This document shows positions 1 to 6,747 of a stretch of DNA of 17,663 bases, piece after piece (within the stretch, counting starts at the first letter, position 1; every line of letters begins with the position of its first letter). The stretch lies in the NCBI GenBank assembly GCA_002322865.1, contig DCOH01000056.1, forward strand, positions 50,825-68,487. The letters are read 5' to 3'. This DNA is from Sphingobacterium sp. UBA1575. GTDB taxonomy: Bacteria; Bacteroidota; Bacteroidia; Sphingobacteriales; Sphingobacteriaceae. The position numbers were made by a program, and so were the translations under genes. A model generated the notes under the pieces. That model saw nothing but the letters and a program-made list of their open reading frames with translations, did not search any database and was not told where the DNA came from.

Positions 1-859
1 CCCCCTGTGCCCTGAGATGGTAGGTTGGCAGCGGACTGGCCAGATTGTCCGCCTGCAGTTCCATAAAATTAGGGGTCTGCCATGCCCTTGATGCATCACT
101 GGGGAACATCCTGGCGAAGTCCCGATGGGAGGAAAGGCTGGTAAAGACAAGAGAAATATTGTCCACCAGATCACTGTTCTGGTACATTCCGCTCACATTC
201 ACGGTATATTGGCTCCTTTGCAGTATATACCTTTCCACGATGATCGAGCGCCTGATCAGGGTATCTTCTCCCGGGTCCAGTTCAATGGTGGATTCGAGGA
301 ATTCTGCTTTACCTATCCTGTCATCAGAGGAGTATACGATCTTCACCACCTCGCGCCGGGTTCCCAGATTGGAGACCCTGACCCTGGTCTCAATGGAATC
401 ACCCACTTGCCTGATGTACTGGAACAGGGTCTCGTTTGCCATCCTCACCAAACGTCTGGAGGGGACCGTAAGCCTGATCCCTACAGATTCCCTGATCCTG
501 CCCGTGGAGTCCATGAGTTCCAGGATCGCCTCTTTATCCTGGGCCAGGTGAAGCCCTGCCATACGGAACTTGATGGAAAAATAACGCACCTGTGATTCCC
601 CGATCTCCAATGGTATCAGTTCCCGACCTAGAACATCTGCCCCTTGGGGAAGAGCAAGCCTTACCGAGCCCTTGAAGCCTTCGACCTGGGAGGCACTGAT
701 GCTCAGATCAAGCGAATTGATCCCTGGATGCACGCTCATTTCCCTTTGGACGGTTATCTGCGGCCATTCTTTCGAGCTCTGGGCATAACAGCACGTGATG
801 GTCAGGCAAAGGGCCTCCAGGATATAAAAAACATGTTTGATGGTTACTTTTACCTTCAT
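1..859 (-). CDS. Large secreted beta-rich protein, candidate outer-membrane usher (3' end off window)
   Basis: This reading frame is open from its ATG to the left edge, giving 286 residues without a stop. It begins with a signal peptide (about residues 1-26, ending CCYAQ). The mature part looks like two Ig-like beta-sandwich domains: about 28-130, and about 135-235 with the motif RVRVSNLGTRREVVKIVY. From about residue 265 the sequence changes character (ELQADNL...YHLRAQG), which could be the start of a barrel. The ATG overlaps the stop codon of the upstream gene (TAATG), so translation is probably coupled. Context (pilins, PapD-like chaperone, adhesin-like protein) makes an outer-membrane usher or anchor the best guess. 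That is inference: no classical usher signature is visible in the part present, and it could instead be another secreted assembly protein. Confidence 0.8.
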   Translation of the reverse strand, partial: MKVKVTIKHVFYILEALCLTITCCYAQSSKEWPQITVQREMSVHPGINSLDLSISASQVEGFKGSVRLALPQGADVLGRELIPLEIGESQVRYFSIKFRMAGLHLAQDKEAILELMDSTGRIRESVGIRLTVPSRRLVRMANETLFQYIRQVGDSIETRVRVSNLGTRREVVKIVYSSDDRIGKAEFLESTIELDPGEDTLIRRSIIVERYILQRSQYTVNVSGMYQNSDLVDNISLVFTSLSSHRDFARMFPSDASRAWQTPNFMELQADNLASPLPTYHLRAQG

Positions 860-1935
860 TACCTGGGTAATAAAAGATAGAGGATGGAGACCTGATAGCT
901 CCCCATGGAGAGCCCCTTGATCTGCTGTATGGTCGGTTTTGCCTGGTACTCCAGATGGAATCTGCGTTCGACTCCCTTATCCGAGGAAAGACAGCTTGCC
1001 AATAGGGACTCGTTTTGGGAGATTATAGTCCTGGGGTTCGACTGAATTATCGCGCCTTGGCCCGGCAGTAATTGAACCGAAAGGATGGAAACTGGAATAA
1101 AAGACGAATTAACCCCTCTGAATTCACTATCCATCGAGCTGACCCTGACCTCGAAATCGGTCGCGGAATTCACTTTGAGGGCATCATTGATGGTCAGGGA
1201 GACCCCCTGTGCATAATCTCTGGAATTCCTGAACTCCAAATTCGCGGTGGCAGTCTGGGGAGAGAAAAAGAATCCGAAATCCGGTTCTACATCGACCATT
1301 CCACCATCGCTAAGGTTGGGGGGCATCTGCATTTCATAGTTCACCCGCTGCATACCCAAAACCTTCCCCTGAGCATCATACAGTGTGAAGACCAATGGGA
1401 TCCTGTACTTGATATGCCTATATTGGTCCGTACTGAGGTACTCCTCCAGGTACTTGCCCTGCTCGACCTTCAGTAGGCCGAAAAGCCTGTACTGAACATA
1501 ATGAGATCCATGCGAAGCCAATGGCTGGCCGGAGGATTCGATCAACCGGACCTCAGATGAGGATTGAAGTTTAATCGGATTGCGTGATGCTCCAATCCCG
1601 GCGAGGGAAAAAACGGACTGGTTGTCATCCAGGGTCCACTGCAGCGAAATCCTTTCGCTTGGGAAGGCCCTACCCGACCGGTTGGGCCCTCCGGAAATGG
1701 GAACGATCGGTTCAAGTACCCTGACCCCAATGCTCCACCTGGGCACATTGGTCCCCTGTCCGGAGATATTGAACTGGAAGGAATTGAATCGCTCTGGAGT
1801 GGTCCTTCCAAGGTACGAACTGACCTGGAAATAATTATCCGACCACACAGTGAACTGTACCTGAGCCCCCAACTGGCCAAGGTTCACTAGGTATAAGAAA
1901 ATAAAACCCACGAAGGATCTGCAGCATCCACCCAT
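859..1935 (-). CDS. Two-domain secreted protein, candidate pilus tip adhesin with C-terminal pilin-like domain
   Basis: The 358-residue protein has a signal peptide ending GQLGAQ (about residues 1-25). Residues 25 to about 215 form a beta-rich N-terminal domain of unknown fold, beginning VQFTVWSDNYFQVSSY. Residues from about 220 to the end resemble the two small pilin-like proteins of the same operon. The shared pattern is LEFRNSRDYAQGV, then LKVNSATDFEVRV and SEF, and finally a terminal strand SILYLLLPR with Tyr six residues from the end. The C-terminal domain lacks the N-terminal extension strand (LN-type) seen in the two small subunits. That is what a tip adhesin would need, because it accepts a donor strand but gives none. 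FimH-like two-domain architecture is an inference. The start codon lies 1 bp after the chaperone stop, with GGAG just upstream. Confidence 0.85.
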   Translation of the reverse strand: MGGCCRSFVGFIFLYLVNLGQLGAQVQFTVWSDNYFQVSSYLGRTTPERFNSFQFNISGQGTNVPRWSIGVRVLEPIVPISGGPNRSGRAFPSERISLQWTLDDNQSVFSLAGIGASRNPIKLQSSSEVRLIESSGQPLASHGSHYVQYRLFGLLKVEQGKYLEEYLSTDQYRHIKYRIPLVFTLYDAQGKVLGMQRVNYEMQMPPNLSDGGMVDVEPDFGFFFSPQTATANLEFRNSRDYAQGVSLTINDALKVNSATDFEVRVSSMDSEFRGVNSSFIPVSILSVQLLPGQGAIIQSNPRTIISQNESLLASCLSSDKGVERRFHLEYQAKPTIQQIKGLSMGSYQVSILYLLLPR

Positions 1936-1936
1936 C

Positions 1937-2749
1937 TCACTCCTCCGAATTGAACTCGATTTCCGCGATCTTCACCAGGTCCTGGTCCTCGAAAAGGAAC
2001 ATCACAGAAGCCAGGTGCTTGCCCTTGGAGAGATCCTGGGGTATCGGGATGTAATGTTTCCTTCGGTCCCCCGGCAGGCTGTACAGACTTATGTCCTGCA
2101 ATTGGGTCTTACTCCCATCCTGCTGGTTCAGGAACTCGGCCCTGATCCTTCCTTCGACCCACACGTTCCCCTCAACGCGGAAACTAACCTCCAGGTATCG
2201 TCCAAGGCTATCCAGAAGTATGGGCCTGAGATCGGTGACCTCCAGATCGATCGACTCCCTTGCCGGAAATCTATGGTAGACCTTGATCCCTGAGCGGACC
2301 GCAAGCCGGATATTCGCCCCATCCCGTTGCTGGCGGGCCCTTGGGTTCATCTGGGTGATGAACAGCATGGCTGTATGAACCGGAACATCCGGATCCACCA
2401 CCCCGTTTTCCGGGACCTTCATCCGGAGCTGGATACGTTTGGATTCACCGGGCTTGAGCGAAAAATACTTTTCTGAAACGGATAACCAATCGGCACATGA
2501 ATTGGAAAGCGACCCGCCCGTTGAGAGCTGGTTCTCGCCCAGTTCCGAATAGGACCAGTCCTCGAACGAAACAGCCAGCTGCAGTTCATAGTCCGCACTT
2601 GGATTGCTCACCTCCACGAACTGGACCTGCTCCTGTCCCTGCTCCGATACAAAATAGATCCTGGGGGGACCCGCAGTAAGACCTGTCTGGGCGTAGCCAC
2701 AATGAATCCCCGAGAGCACCATTAGGCAGAAAACGTATATAAATTTCAT
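1937..2749 (-). CDS. PapD-like periplasmic pilus chaperone
   Basis: The likely start is the ATG at 2749, giving 270 aa with a clean signal peptide (MKFIYVFCLMVLSG...CGYAQ). A start 15 codons upstream would put charged residues before that signal. Two Ig-like domains are expected, about residues 22-140 and 145-270. The first has PPRIYFVSEQGQ, then VQFVEVSN, then FSLKPGESKRIQLRMKVP, the typical order of pilus chaperones. Arg30 (PRIYF) and Lys156 (GIKVYHRF) line up with PapD Arg8 and Lys112 (KIKLFYRP in PapD), which grip the C-terminal carboxylate of a subunit. A run of alternating hydrophobic residues (HTAMLFITQM) fits the G1 donor strand. It should fold and cap the neighbouring pilin-like proteins in the periplasm. 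It is separated from the major pilin gene by a hairpin and abuts the adhesin gene. Confidence 0.85.
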   Translation of the reverse strand: MKFIYVFCLMVLSGIHCGYAQTGLTAGPPRIYFVSEQGQEQVQFVEVSNPSADYELQLAVSFEDWSYSELGENQLSTGGSLSNSCADWLSVSEKYFSLKPGESKRIQLRMKVPENGVVDPDVPVHTAMLFITQMNPRARQQRDGANIRLAVRSGIKVYHRFPARESIDLEVTDLRPILLDSLGRYLEVSFRVEGNVWVEGRIRAEFLNQQDGSKTQLQDISLYSLPGDRRKHYIPIPQDLSKGKHLASVMFLFEDQDLVKIAEIEFNSEE

Positions 2750-2777
2750 GCTATAATATAATTTTACCAGGTATACA

Positions 2778-2814
2778 GAAAAGCAGGGATCCATCCCAAA
2801 TGGCCCTGCTTTTC
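2778..2814 (-). terminator. Attenuator-like hairpin between major pilin and chaperone genes
   Basis: A perfect 11-bp inverted repeat (GAAAAGCAGGG / CCCTGCTTTTC) with a 15-nt loop lies 20 bp past the pilin stop and 28 bp before the chaperone ATG. The arms end in A and T runs, so the stem can act as a terminator on either strand. Inside an operon it would most likely cause partial termination or protect the 3' end of the pilin mRNA, raising pilin over chaperone and downstream products. The stem is seen in the sequence; the role is inferred. Confidence 0.7.
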
Positions 2815-2833
2815 AGAAAAACTTCTTGGATGA

Positions 2834-3424
2834 TTAGTTTGCAGCAATCGTGTAAACCACATCCACTGAATATTTCGCAATGGATTCCTTGTTGTTCAAC
2901 ATCTTTCTGAGAAGATCTGCATTCGTGATCGGCTTTCCGATATATTTCACATCGATCTCCTGGTCAAGTACGGAAGATTCCGCTCCGCTGGAGCTGCCGA
3001 ATGGACCCCAGCTCATGTTTGCAGCAGCATCCAGGGTCTGCTTATTGCCAACGGCAATCTTCAGCACCTGGCTGGCATCCACTAGATCCTCACCACTCCC
3101 CTGGGCTTTCTTGAGCTTTGCCCCATCAGAAAGGGTTGCGTTCACCTGATAACCTGAGCCAACGGATGAAACTTTGAGCTGCCTTAGGACGTTCTTCTCC
3201 ACTCCATTGTTGTAGTCCTGGGTGTTTTTATATTCCAAGGTAACCTCATCATCATACCCACTGCTCACCGGACCGTCCTGCCCAGCACCGGAACCAATGC
3301 TGATGGTCTGGAAAGGGTTAAGGATAACGTTTACTTTTACTTTTGCGCTACCGGAAGTTGTCTGCGCGTTCACCATGTTGATGCCAGCTAGGATAACTGC
3401 AGCGATCAGGATCATTTTTTTCAT
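2834..3424 (-). CDS. Secreted pilin-like protein, candidate major pilus subunit
   Basis: The 196-aa protein has a textbook signal peptide (MKKMILIAAVILAGINMVNAQ). The mature chain is small, Gly/Ser-rich and beta-rich. It starts with an extension SAKVKVNVILNPFQTISI, alternating polar and hydrophobic like a donor strand. It then has VTLEYKNTQDYNNGV and LKVSSVGSGYQVNATL, and ends SVDVVYTIAAN with Tyr at position -6. Each block recurs in the protein of 3708-4238, and the latter blocks also in the C-terminal half of 859-1935. No sortase, cadherin or lipobox signal is seen, so this is unlike Bacteroidota FimA/Mfa1 lipoprotein pilins. Its own promoter candidate, leader hairpin and following attenuator hairpin suggest it is the most abundant product of the locus. 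The pilin role is inferred from context and pattern. Confidence 0.85.
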   Translation of the reverse strand: MKKMILIAAVILAGINMVNAQTTSGSAKVKVNVILNPFQTISIGSGAGQDGPVSSGYDDEVTLEYKNTQDYNNGVEKNVLRQLKVSSVGSGYQVNATLSDGAKLKKAQGSGEDLVDASQVLKIAVGNKQTLDAAANMSWGPFGSSSGAESSVLDQEIDVKYIGKPITNADLLRKMLNNKESIAKYSVDVVYTIAAN

Positions 3425-3457
3425 TTTTTCTATCTAGTTAAGTTTGTTCAAGATTCT

Positions 3458-3493
3458 ATTTCAACCCTACCATGTTTGGATGCCGGTTGAAAT
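3458..3493 (-). promoter_or_regulatory. Leader hairpin upstream of major pilin gene
   Basis: A perfect 9-bp inverted repeat (ATTTCAACC / GGTTGAAAT) with an 18-nt loop lies 34-69 bp before the pilin ATG. Given the promoter candidate at 3502-3509 it would sit at the very 5' end of the mRNA. A 5' stem of this kind can stabilise an abundant transcript; a protein-binding operator is the alternative. Confidence 0.5.
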
Positions 3494-3501
3494 TGATGAT
3501 G

Positions 3502-3509
3502 CAAAACTA
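3502..3509 (-). promoter_or_regulatory. Candidate Bacteroidota promoter (-7 box) of major pilin gene
   Basis: Read on the minus strand the box is TAGTTTTG, an exact match to the Bacteroidota -7 consensus TAnnTTTG. A T-rich stretch lies about 20 nt upstream, but there is no clear TTG -33 element. Transcription would start near 3496, giving a leader of about 72 nt that carries the hairpin. Confidence 0.45.
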
Positions 3510-3707
3510 GAGGTATCTGCCTAAAAAAAAGTATGATTTTATGCTTAAAAATTATGAAAAACGTTCCGTTGGAATTTTTGTAGTCACATCTCTACAAACG
3601 TACGCTACCATCCGGATGGGCATCAGATCGATTTCCAGGAATGTCACTGAGAGCATAGGTACCACCATCCACAATCCCCATTTGCACAAAGGGGACCTTG
3701 AAGAGCC

Positions 3708-4238
3708 CTACCTGGTCTCGATACTGTACAGGATGTCATTGGTCAGTGTGAGGGCCTGCTGTTGGGATGCCAGGTCAAGGAGGTCGCTACCGCTGGGACC
3801 GATATAGGTCACATCGAATGTGGCCCCGAGGTTCGGACGGCCGGAAGATATAAAGACCGACTCTCGGTTATCCAGGCTGACCTGGTTCATCGAGAGGTCC
3901 CCATCATGGACGACAGCCCTTGCGTTCATCCTGATTCCAGAGAGCGGATGTCTGCGACCTGGTCCGTTATCCAGACTGATGAACTCGGAGTTGGCAAGTT
4001 TGACCTTGACCTCAAATGCCTCGGTACTGAACAGAGAAATATGGGCAAGTTGTAGGCTCTGGACCCCCTGCCTATAATCATCCATATTGGAATATGAGAG
4101 CGTGATCTGCTCCTGCTGTGGATGGATGGTGAGGTTCTGGACGCGGTTCAGTACGATGTTCAACCTTACGCTCTGCCCATTGGAAACCATGATGCCGGCT
4201 CCGATCAACAACAACAAAGATAATATGATCCTGTTCAT
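3708..4238 (-). CDS. Secreted pilin-like protein, candidate minor pilus subunit
   Basis: The 176-aa protein has a signal peptide (MNRIILSLLLLIGAGIMVSNGQ). The mature chain begins SVRLNIVLNRVQNLTI, matching the N-terminal strand of the neighbour pilin (KVNVILNPFQTISI). It continues with ITLSYSNMDDYRQGV, then LFSTEAFEVKVKLANSEF, then FDVTYIGPSGSDLL, and ends NDILYSIETR with Tyr at -6. All these blocks have counterparts in the major pilin candidate, so the two are paralogues. A strong Shine-Dalgarno site precedes the ATG. It is the first structural gene after the AraC regulator, 90 bp downstream on the same strand. The roles of initiator, adaptor or anchor subunit cannot be told apart from sequence. 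Confidence 0.85.
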   Translation of the reverse strand: MNRIILSLLLLIGAGIMVSNGQSVRLNIVLNRVQNLTIHPQQEQITLSYSNMDDYRQGVQSLQLAHISLFSTEAFEVKVKLANSEFISLDNGPGRRHPLSGIRMNARAVVHDGDLSMNQVSLDNRESVFISSGRPNLGATFDVTYIGPSGSDLLDLASQQQALTLTNDILYSIETR

Positions 4239-4240
4239 TT

Positions 4241-4248
4241 CCCCTCCT
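4241..4248 (-). promoter_or_regulatory. Strong Shine-Dalgarno site of minor pilin gene
   Basis: AGGAGGGG lies two bases before the ATG on the minus strand. It is notable because most genes in this window, as is usual in Bacteroidota, have only A-rich leaders. It supports the chosen start of the 3708-4238 gene. Confidence 0.6.
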
Positions 4249-4328
4249 TTTTCTGATTGACTAAATATAGTTTTTTTTCATCACATGGGCCCACCGGATA
4301 AAAAAAAAATCGATTTGACCCACAAATG

Positions 4329-5159
4329 TTACAATCTCCATTTTTTCCTGAATTCCTTGGGTGATATACCGAACCTTTTGGAAAATGAGGCACTGAAATT
4401 GTTCACATCCCTGAAGCCAAGGTCCCAGGCAATCTGCTTTATGCTCCTGTCCCCATCGGCTAGCATCCGTTTTTCCAGGTCACCCAGATGCTCGTTGATC
4501 AGCTCCTTAGGGGTCCTGCCTGTTATCCTCTTGGTGATCTGCGTGAGTTTACGCTGGCTTACCTTGAGCTGGTCGGCATATCCGGAAACCTTTCTCTCTC
4601 TCTTGACTGACTTCTGGACAAGGATACGGAACTCGCTGACCAGTCTGGACTCGTTATCGGCAGAGTGCACTGGAGCATACTCAGACTGCTGCAGATAGAT
4701 ATGTCCCATCAACAGGATCTGCCTTACCATATTGAAGGCAAGATCCCGGTAGATGGCACGGTTGTAATTGCACCTTGCCATTTCCAGATGGCTGACCATT
4801 AAATGGTAGTAACTCGAATATTGTTCTGTGAGCTTCAATATGGTATACCCCTGCAAACTTTTCTGAAGTGGTCCAAAGCTCAGCAAAAAGGAAAGTTCAT
4901 CCTCGGTCCGGGCAGCAAACCCCTGGGAGAAATAGAGCATCTGGAAAATCCGTGACTCCCCTTTGCAAGGGGCAATCCCTATGCCTTTTGCAAGGAAGAC
5001 CAGGCTTAGGGGTTCTAGCTCCAGTTTTTTTCCGTTAACCCTTAGGCTGCAGCCGGATTCATTGATGAACAGGATCTTGTACAGGGAGTCCTGCCAGTCC
5101 TGTGGCAGGCCCGAAACGACCGGATCCCCCGAAGTAATCTCTCTGATTCCGAATTCCAT
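4329..5159 (-). CDS. AraC-family transcriptional regulator of the pilus locus
   Basis: The 276-aa protein has a C-terminal AraC/XylS DNA-binding domain (about residues 180-276) with two helix-turn-helix units: VSGYADQLKVSQRKLTQITK, and SIKQIAWDLGFRDVNNFSAS followed by FSKRFGISPKEFRKKW. The last stretch is the classic AraC signature. The N-terminal half (about 1-100) is probably a cupin-like sensor domain (LRVNGKKLELEPLSLVFLAKG). The gene is first in the minus-strand cluster, 90 bp before the minor pilin gene, and divergent from the TPR gene at 5373. It is most likely the local activator of the pilus genes and perhaps of the TPR gene. The DNA-binding assignment is certain; the target is inferred from position. 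Confidence 0.92.
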   Translation of the reverse strand: MEFGIREITSGDPVVSGLPQDWQDSLYKILFINESGCSLRVNGKKLELEPLSLVFLAKGIGIAPCKGESRIFQMLYFSQGFAARTEDELSFLLSFGPLQKSLQGYTILKLTEQYSSYYHLMVSHLEMARCNYNRAIYRDLAFNMVRQILLMGHIYLQQSEYAPVHSADNESRLVSEFRILVQKSVKRERKVSGYADQLKVSQRKLTQITKRITGRTPKELINEHLGDLEKRMLADGDRSIKQIAWDLGFRDVNNFSASFSKRFGISPKEFRKKWRL

Positions 5160-5178
5160 TCTTATAAGGTTTATGGAT

Positions 5179-5209
5179 CAAACATCCGATTATTTATACA
5201 TCCAGTCAA
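5179..5209 (-). promoter_or_regulatory. Candidate promoter of araC-type gene
   Basis: On the minus strand TTG (5209-5207) is followed after 20 nt by GATGTTTG (5186-5179), one mismatch from the -7 consensus TAnnTTTG. The predicted leader is only about 14 nt. The match is suggestive, not strong. Confidence 0.35.
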
Positions 5210-5372
5210 TAGCATGGATCATTCTTTTGTATGAGCCTTGTCACCGGGATTCCGCGCGTAAGACATAACCGATAACCTGAAAAGTGATTTTTCTGTAAGC
5301 TAACCAGTTGGGACATCCATCGCCAATATGCAATTTTCCTACTGAGTACATTTTTTTGTAGATTTGGACCAT

Positions 5373-6479
5373 ATGAATTATATTCCGGATTTATCGAAAA
5401 AATATTGGCTGGCCTTGGTGGGCACCTGTATCATAGGGATGATGGCGCATGCCCAGACACCTGGCATGGTACCCTTGGACCCATCTGGATTTGTCACAAA
5501 GTACAACACAGACTTCGATGGCATTGGTCCCGAAGTATACGTTCTCCCTGCACCAAGGAGCCAGCAAGAGGTACTGGTGGATACTTATAGGGAGAAATCC
5601 GACTTCTTTGACTCCATTTCTCACCATCTGGATTACCAAAAACTCATTGAAGGATTTAGGAGCACCTCCAACAAAGGGTATATCCTTCAGAACATCAAAC
5701 CATTGCCCAGCTCCACAGAGCAATGGGAGGAATTGATCAATAAACTACAACAGAACAACAACAGGCCCCTGGCAGCAGGGATCGCCAACGAATTTGCCCT
5801 TGAACTTCTTAGGAACAGGGAGACATCCAAGGCCATTTCAGTCCTGAGGTCCGGAATGAGCGGTCTGCAGCCCGGATCCGAACGTATGGCGCTCCAGTTC
5901 AACCTATCAAACACCCTGCTGTATATCGGGGACAACAATGGAGCCACTGCCCTGCAGGAGAGCTACTTGAGCAGTGCATCCATCAACAGAGATATAAAGG
6001 ACCAGGCTGATATCCTAGTCGCCATAGCACGCAGCAAGGCGGACCGCAGGAATTACCGTGCAGCGGAGAACACGATCATCAGAAAGGCCATCCCCCTATA
6101 CAATAAGATCAAGGATACCATGGGAAAAGTCAACGCATGGACAAGTTTGGCAAGGATCTACCAGATTCAGAACAAACACACCCAGGCGCAGTGGTTCCTT
6201 ATCCAGGCCCGGGAGCTTGCCATTTCCAGGGATTACCAGAACGATTTGGCCGAAATGGAATATATGCTGGGGTATTCCAAGTATGTCCAGCAGAATTATA
6301 GTGTGGCCAAACTGGAACTGGAAAGAGCCATGTCCATGGCCAATCGGGAGAACAATAAAATCCTTCAGTTGGCCATCTCCGATAAACTGGGGGACACCTA
6401 TATGAAATTGGGGGATTATAAAGAAGCAGAATCCGCTCTAGTGGACTATTGGCGATTGCGCCGAGAAGTCTTCCCTTGA
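5373..6479 (+). CDS. Secreted TPR-repeat protein of unknown function
   Basis: I start at the ATG at 5373 (368 aa) rather than the in-frame TTG three codons earlier. The N-terminus MNYIPDLSKKYWLALVG...MMAHAQ is a signal peptide of about 29 residues. Residues from about 30 to 110 match nothing I recognise. From about residue 125 to the end there are helical repeats of TPR type, for example AAENTIIRKAIPLYNKIKD, AWTSLARIYQIQNKHTQAQW, AEMEYMLGYSKYVQQNYSVA and ISDKLGDTYMKLGDYKEAES. It probably works as a periplasmic or surface scaffold. It is divergent from the AraC-type gene with 213 bp between the start codons, so it may share that regulator. A TAGATTTG box (5359-5366) matches the -7 consensus but lies so close to the ATG that the mRNA would be leaderless. 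Confidence 0.85.
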   Translation: MNYIPDLSKKYWLALVGTCIIGMMAHAQTPGMVPLDPSGFVTKYNTDFDGIGPEVYVLPAPRSQQEVLVDTYREKSDFFDSISHHLDYQKLIEGFRSTSNKGYILQNIKPLPSSTEQWEELINKLQQNNNRPLAAGIANEFALELLRNRETSKAISVLRSGMSGLQPGSERMALQFNLSNTLLYIGDNNGATALQESYLSSASINRDIKDQADILVAIARSKADRRNYRAAENTIIRKAIPLYNKIKDTMGKVNAWTSLARIYQIQNKHTQAQWFLIQARELAISRDYQNDLAEMEYMLGYSKYVQQNYSVAKLELERAMSMANRENNKILQLAISDKLGDTYMKLGDYKEAESALVDYWRLRREVFP

Positions 6480-6675
6480 AGCCTCGCCGCCCTATAACAG
6501 TGCTGTCCAAATACCCATGTCCTTTTCCTGCCCACATTAACCCATCCGTATAGACATCACCTGACCCAGTATGGAGGAATGTGAGAATGAATGGCGATTT
6601 TTGGTTAAATAAACTTAAAACCACGAATTTTTGACAATTGGCATGATTATTTTACGTTGTGGCAACGCAGGATTG

Positions 6676-6706
6676 TTGAAATTTTGATTAATTTTAACAT
6701 ATTTTG
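6676..6706 (+). promoter_or_regulatory. Candidate promoter of the Prc protease gene
   Basis: TTG at 6676-6678 is followed after 21 nt by TATTTTG at 6700-6706, close to TAnnTTTG but one base short. The surrounding DNA is very AT-rich. The leader would be about 36 nt, ending with AGG eight bases before the ATG. Confidence 0.4.
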
Positions 6707-6747
6707 ATAAAACAAGGAAATAATTACATCTAAAGTCAGGAACATAT

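Noticed and set aside
45..880. Three overlapping plus-strand frames (45-551, 125-595, 644-880)
   Set aside because: They lie antisense to the open minus-strand gene that has a signal peptide and a coupled start; they have no family pattern and are shadows of its codon use.
3678..3697. Short CCCC/GGGG hairpin just after the minor pilin gene
   Set aside because: The stem has a bulge, only seven pairs, and no T run in the direction of transcription.
4282..4330. Run of ten T on the minus strand between the AraC gene and the minor pilin, as a possible terminator
   Set aside because: No stable stem precedes the T run; the GGGCCC palindrome lies after it on that strand.
5364..5372. TTG start for the TPR protein, three codons before the ATG
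   Set aside because: It overlaps a TAGATTTG promoter-like box, and the ATG at 5373 already gives a complete signal peptide.
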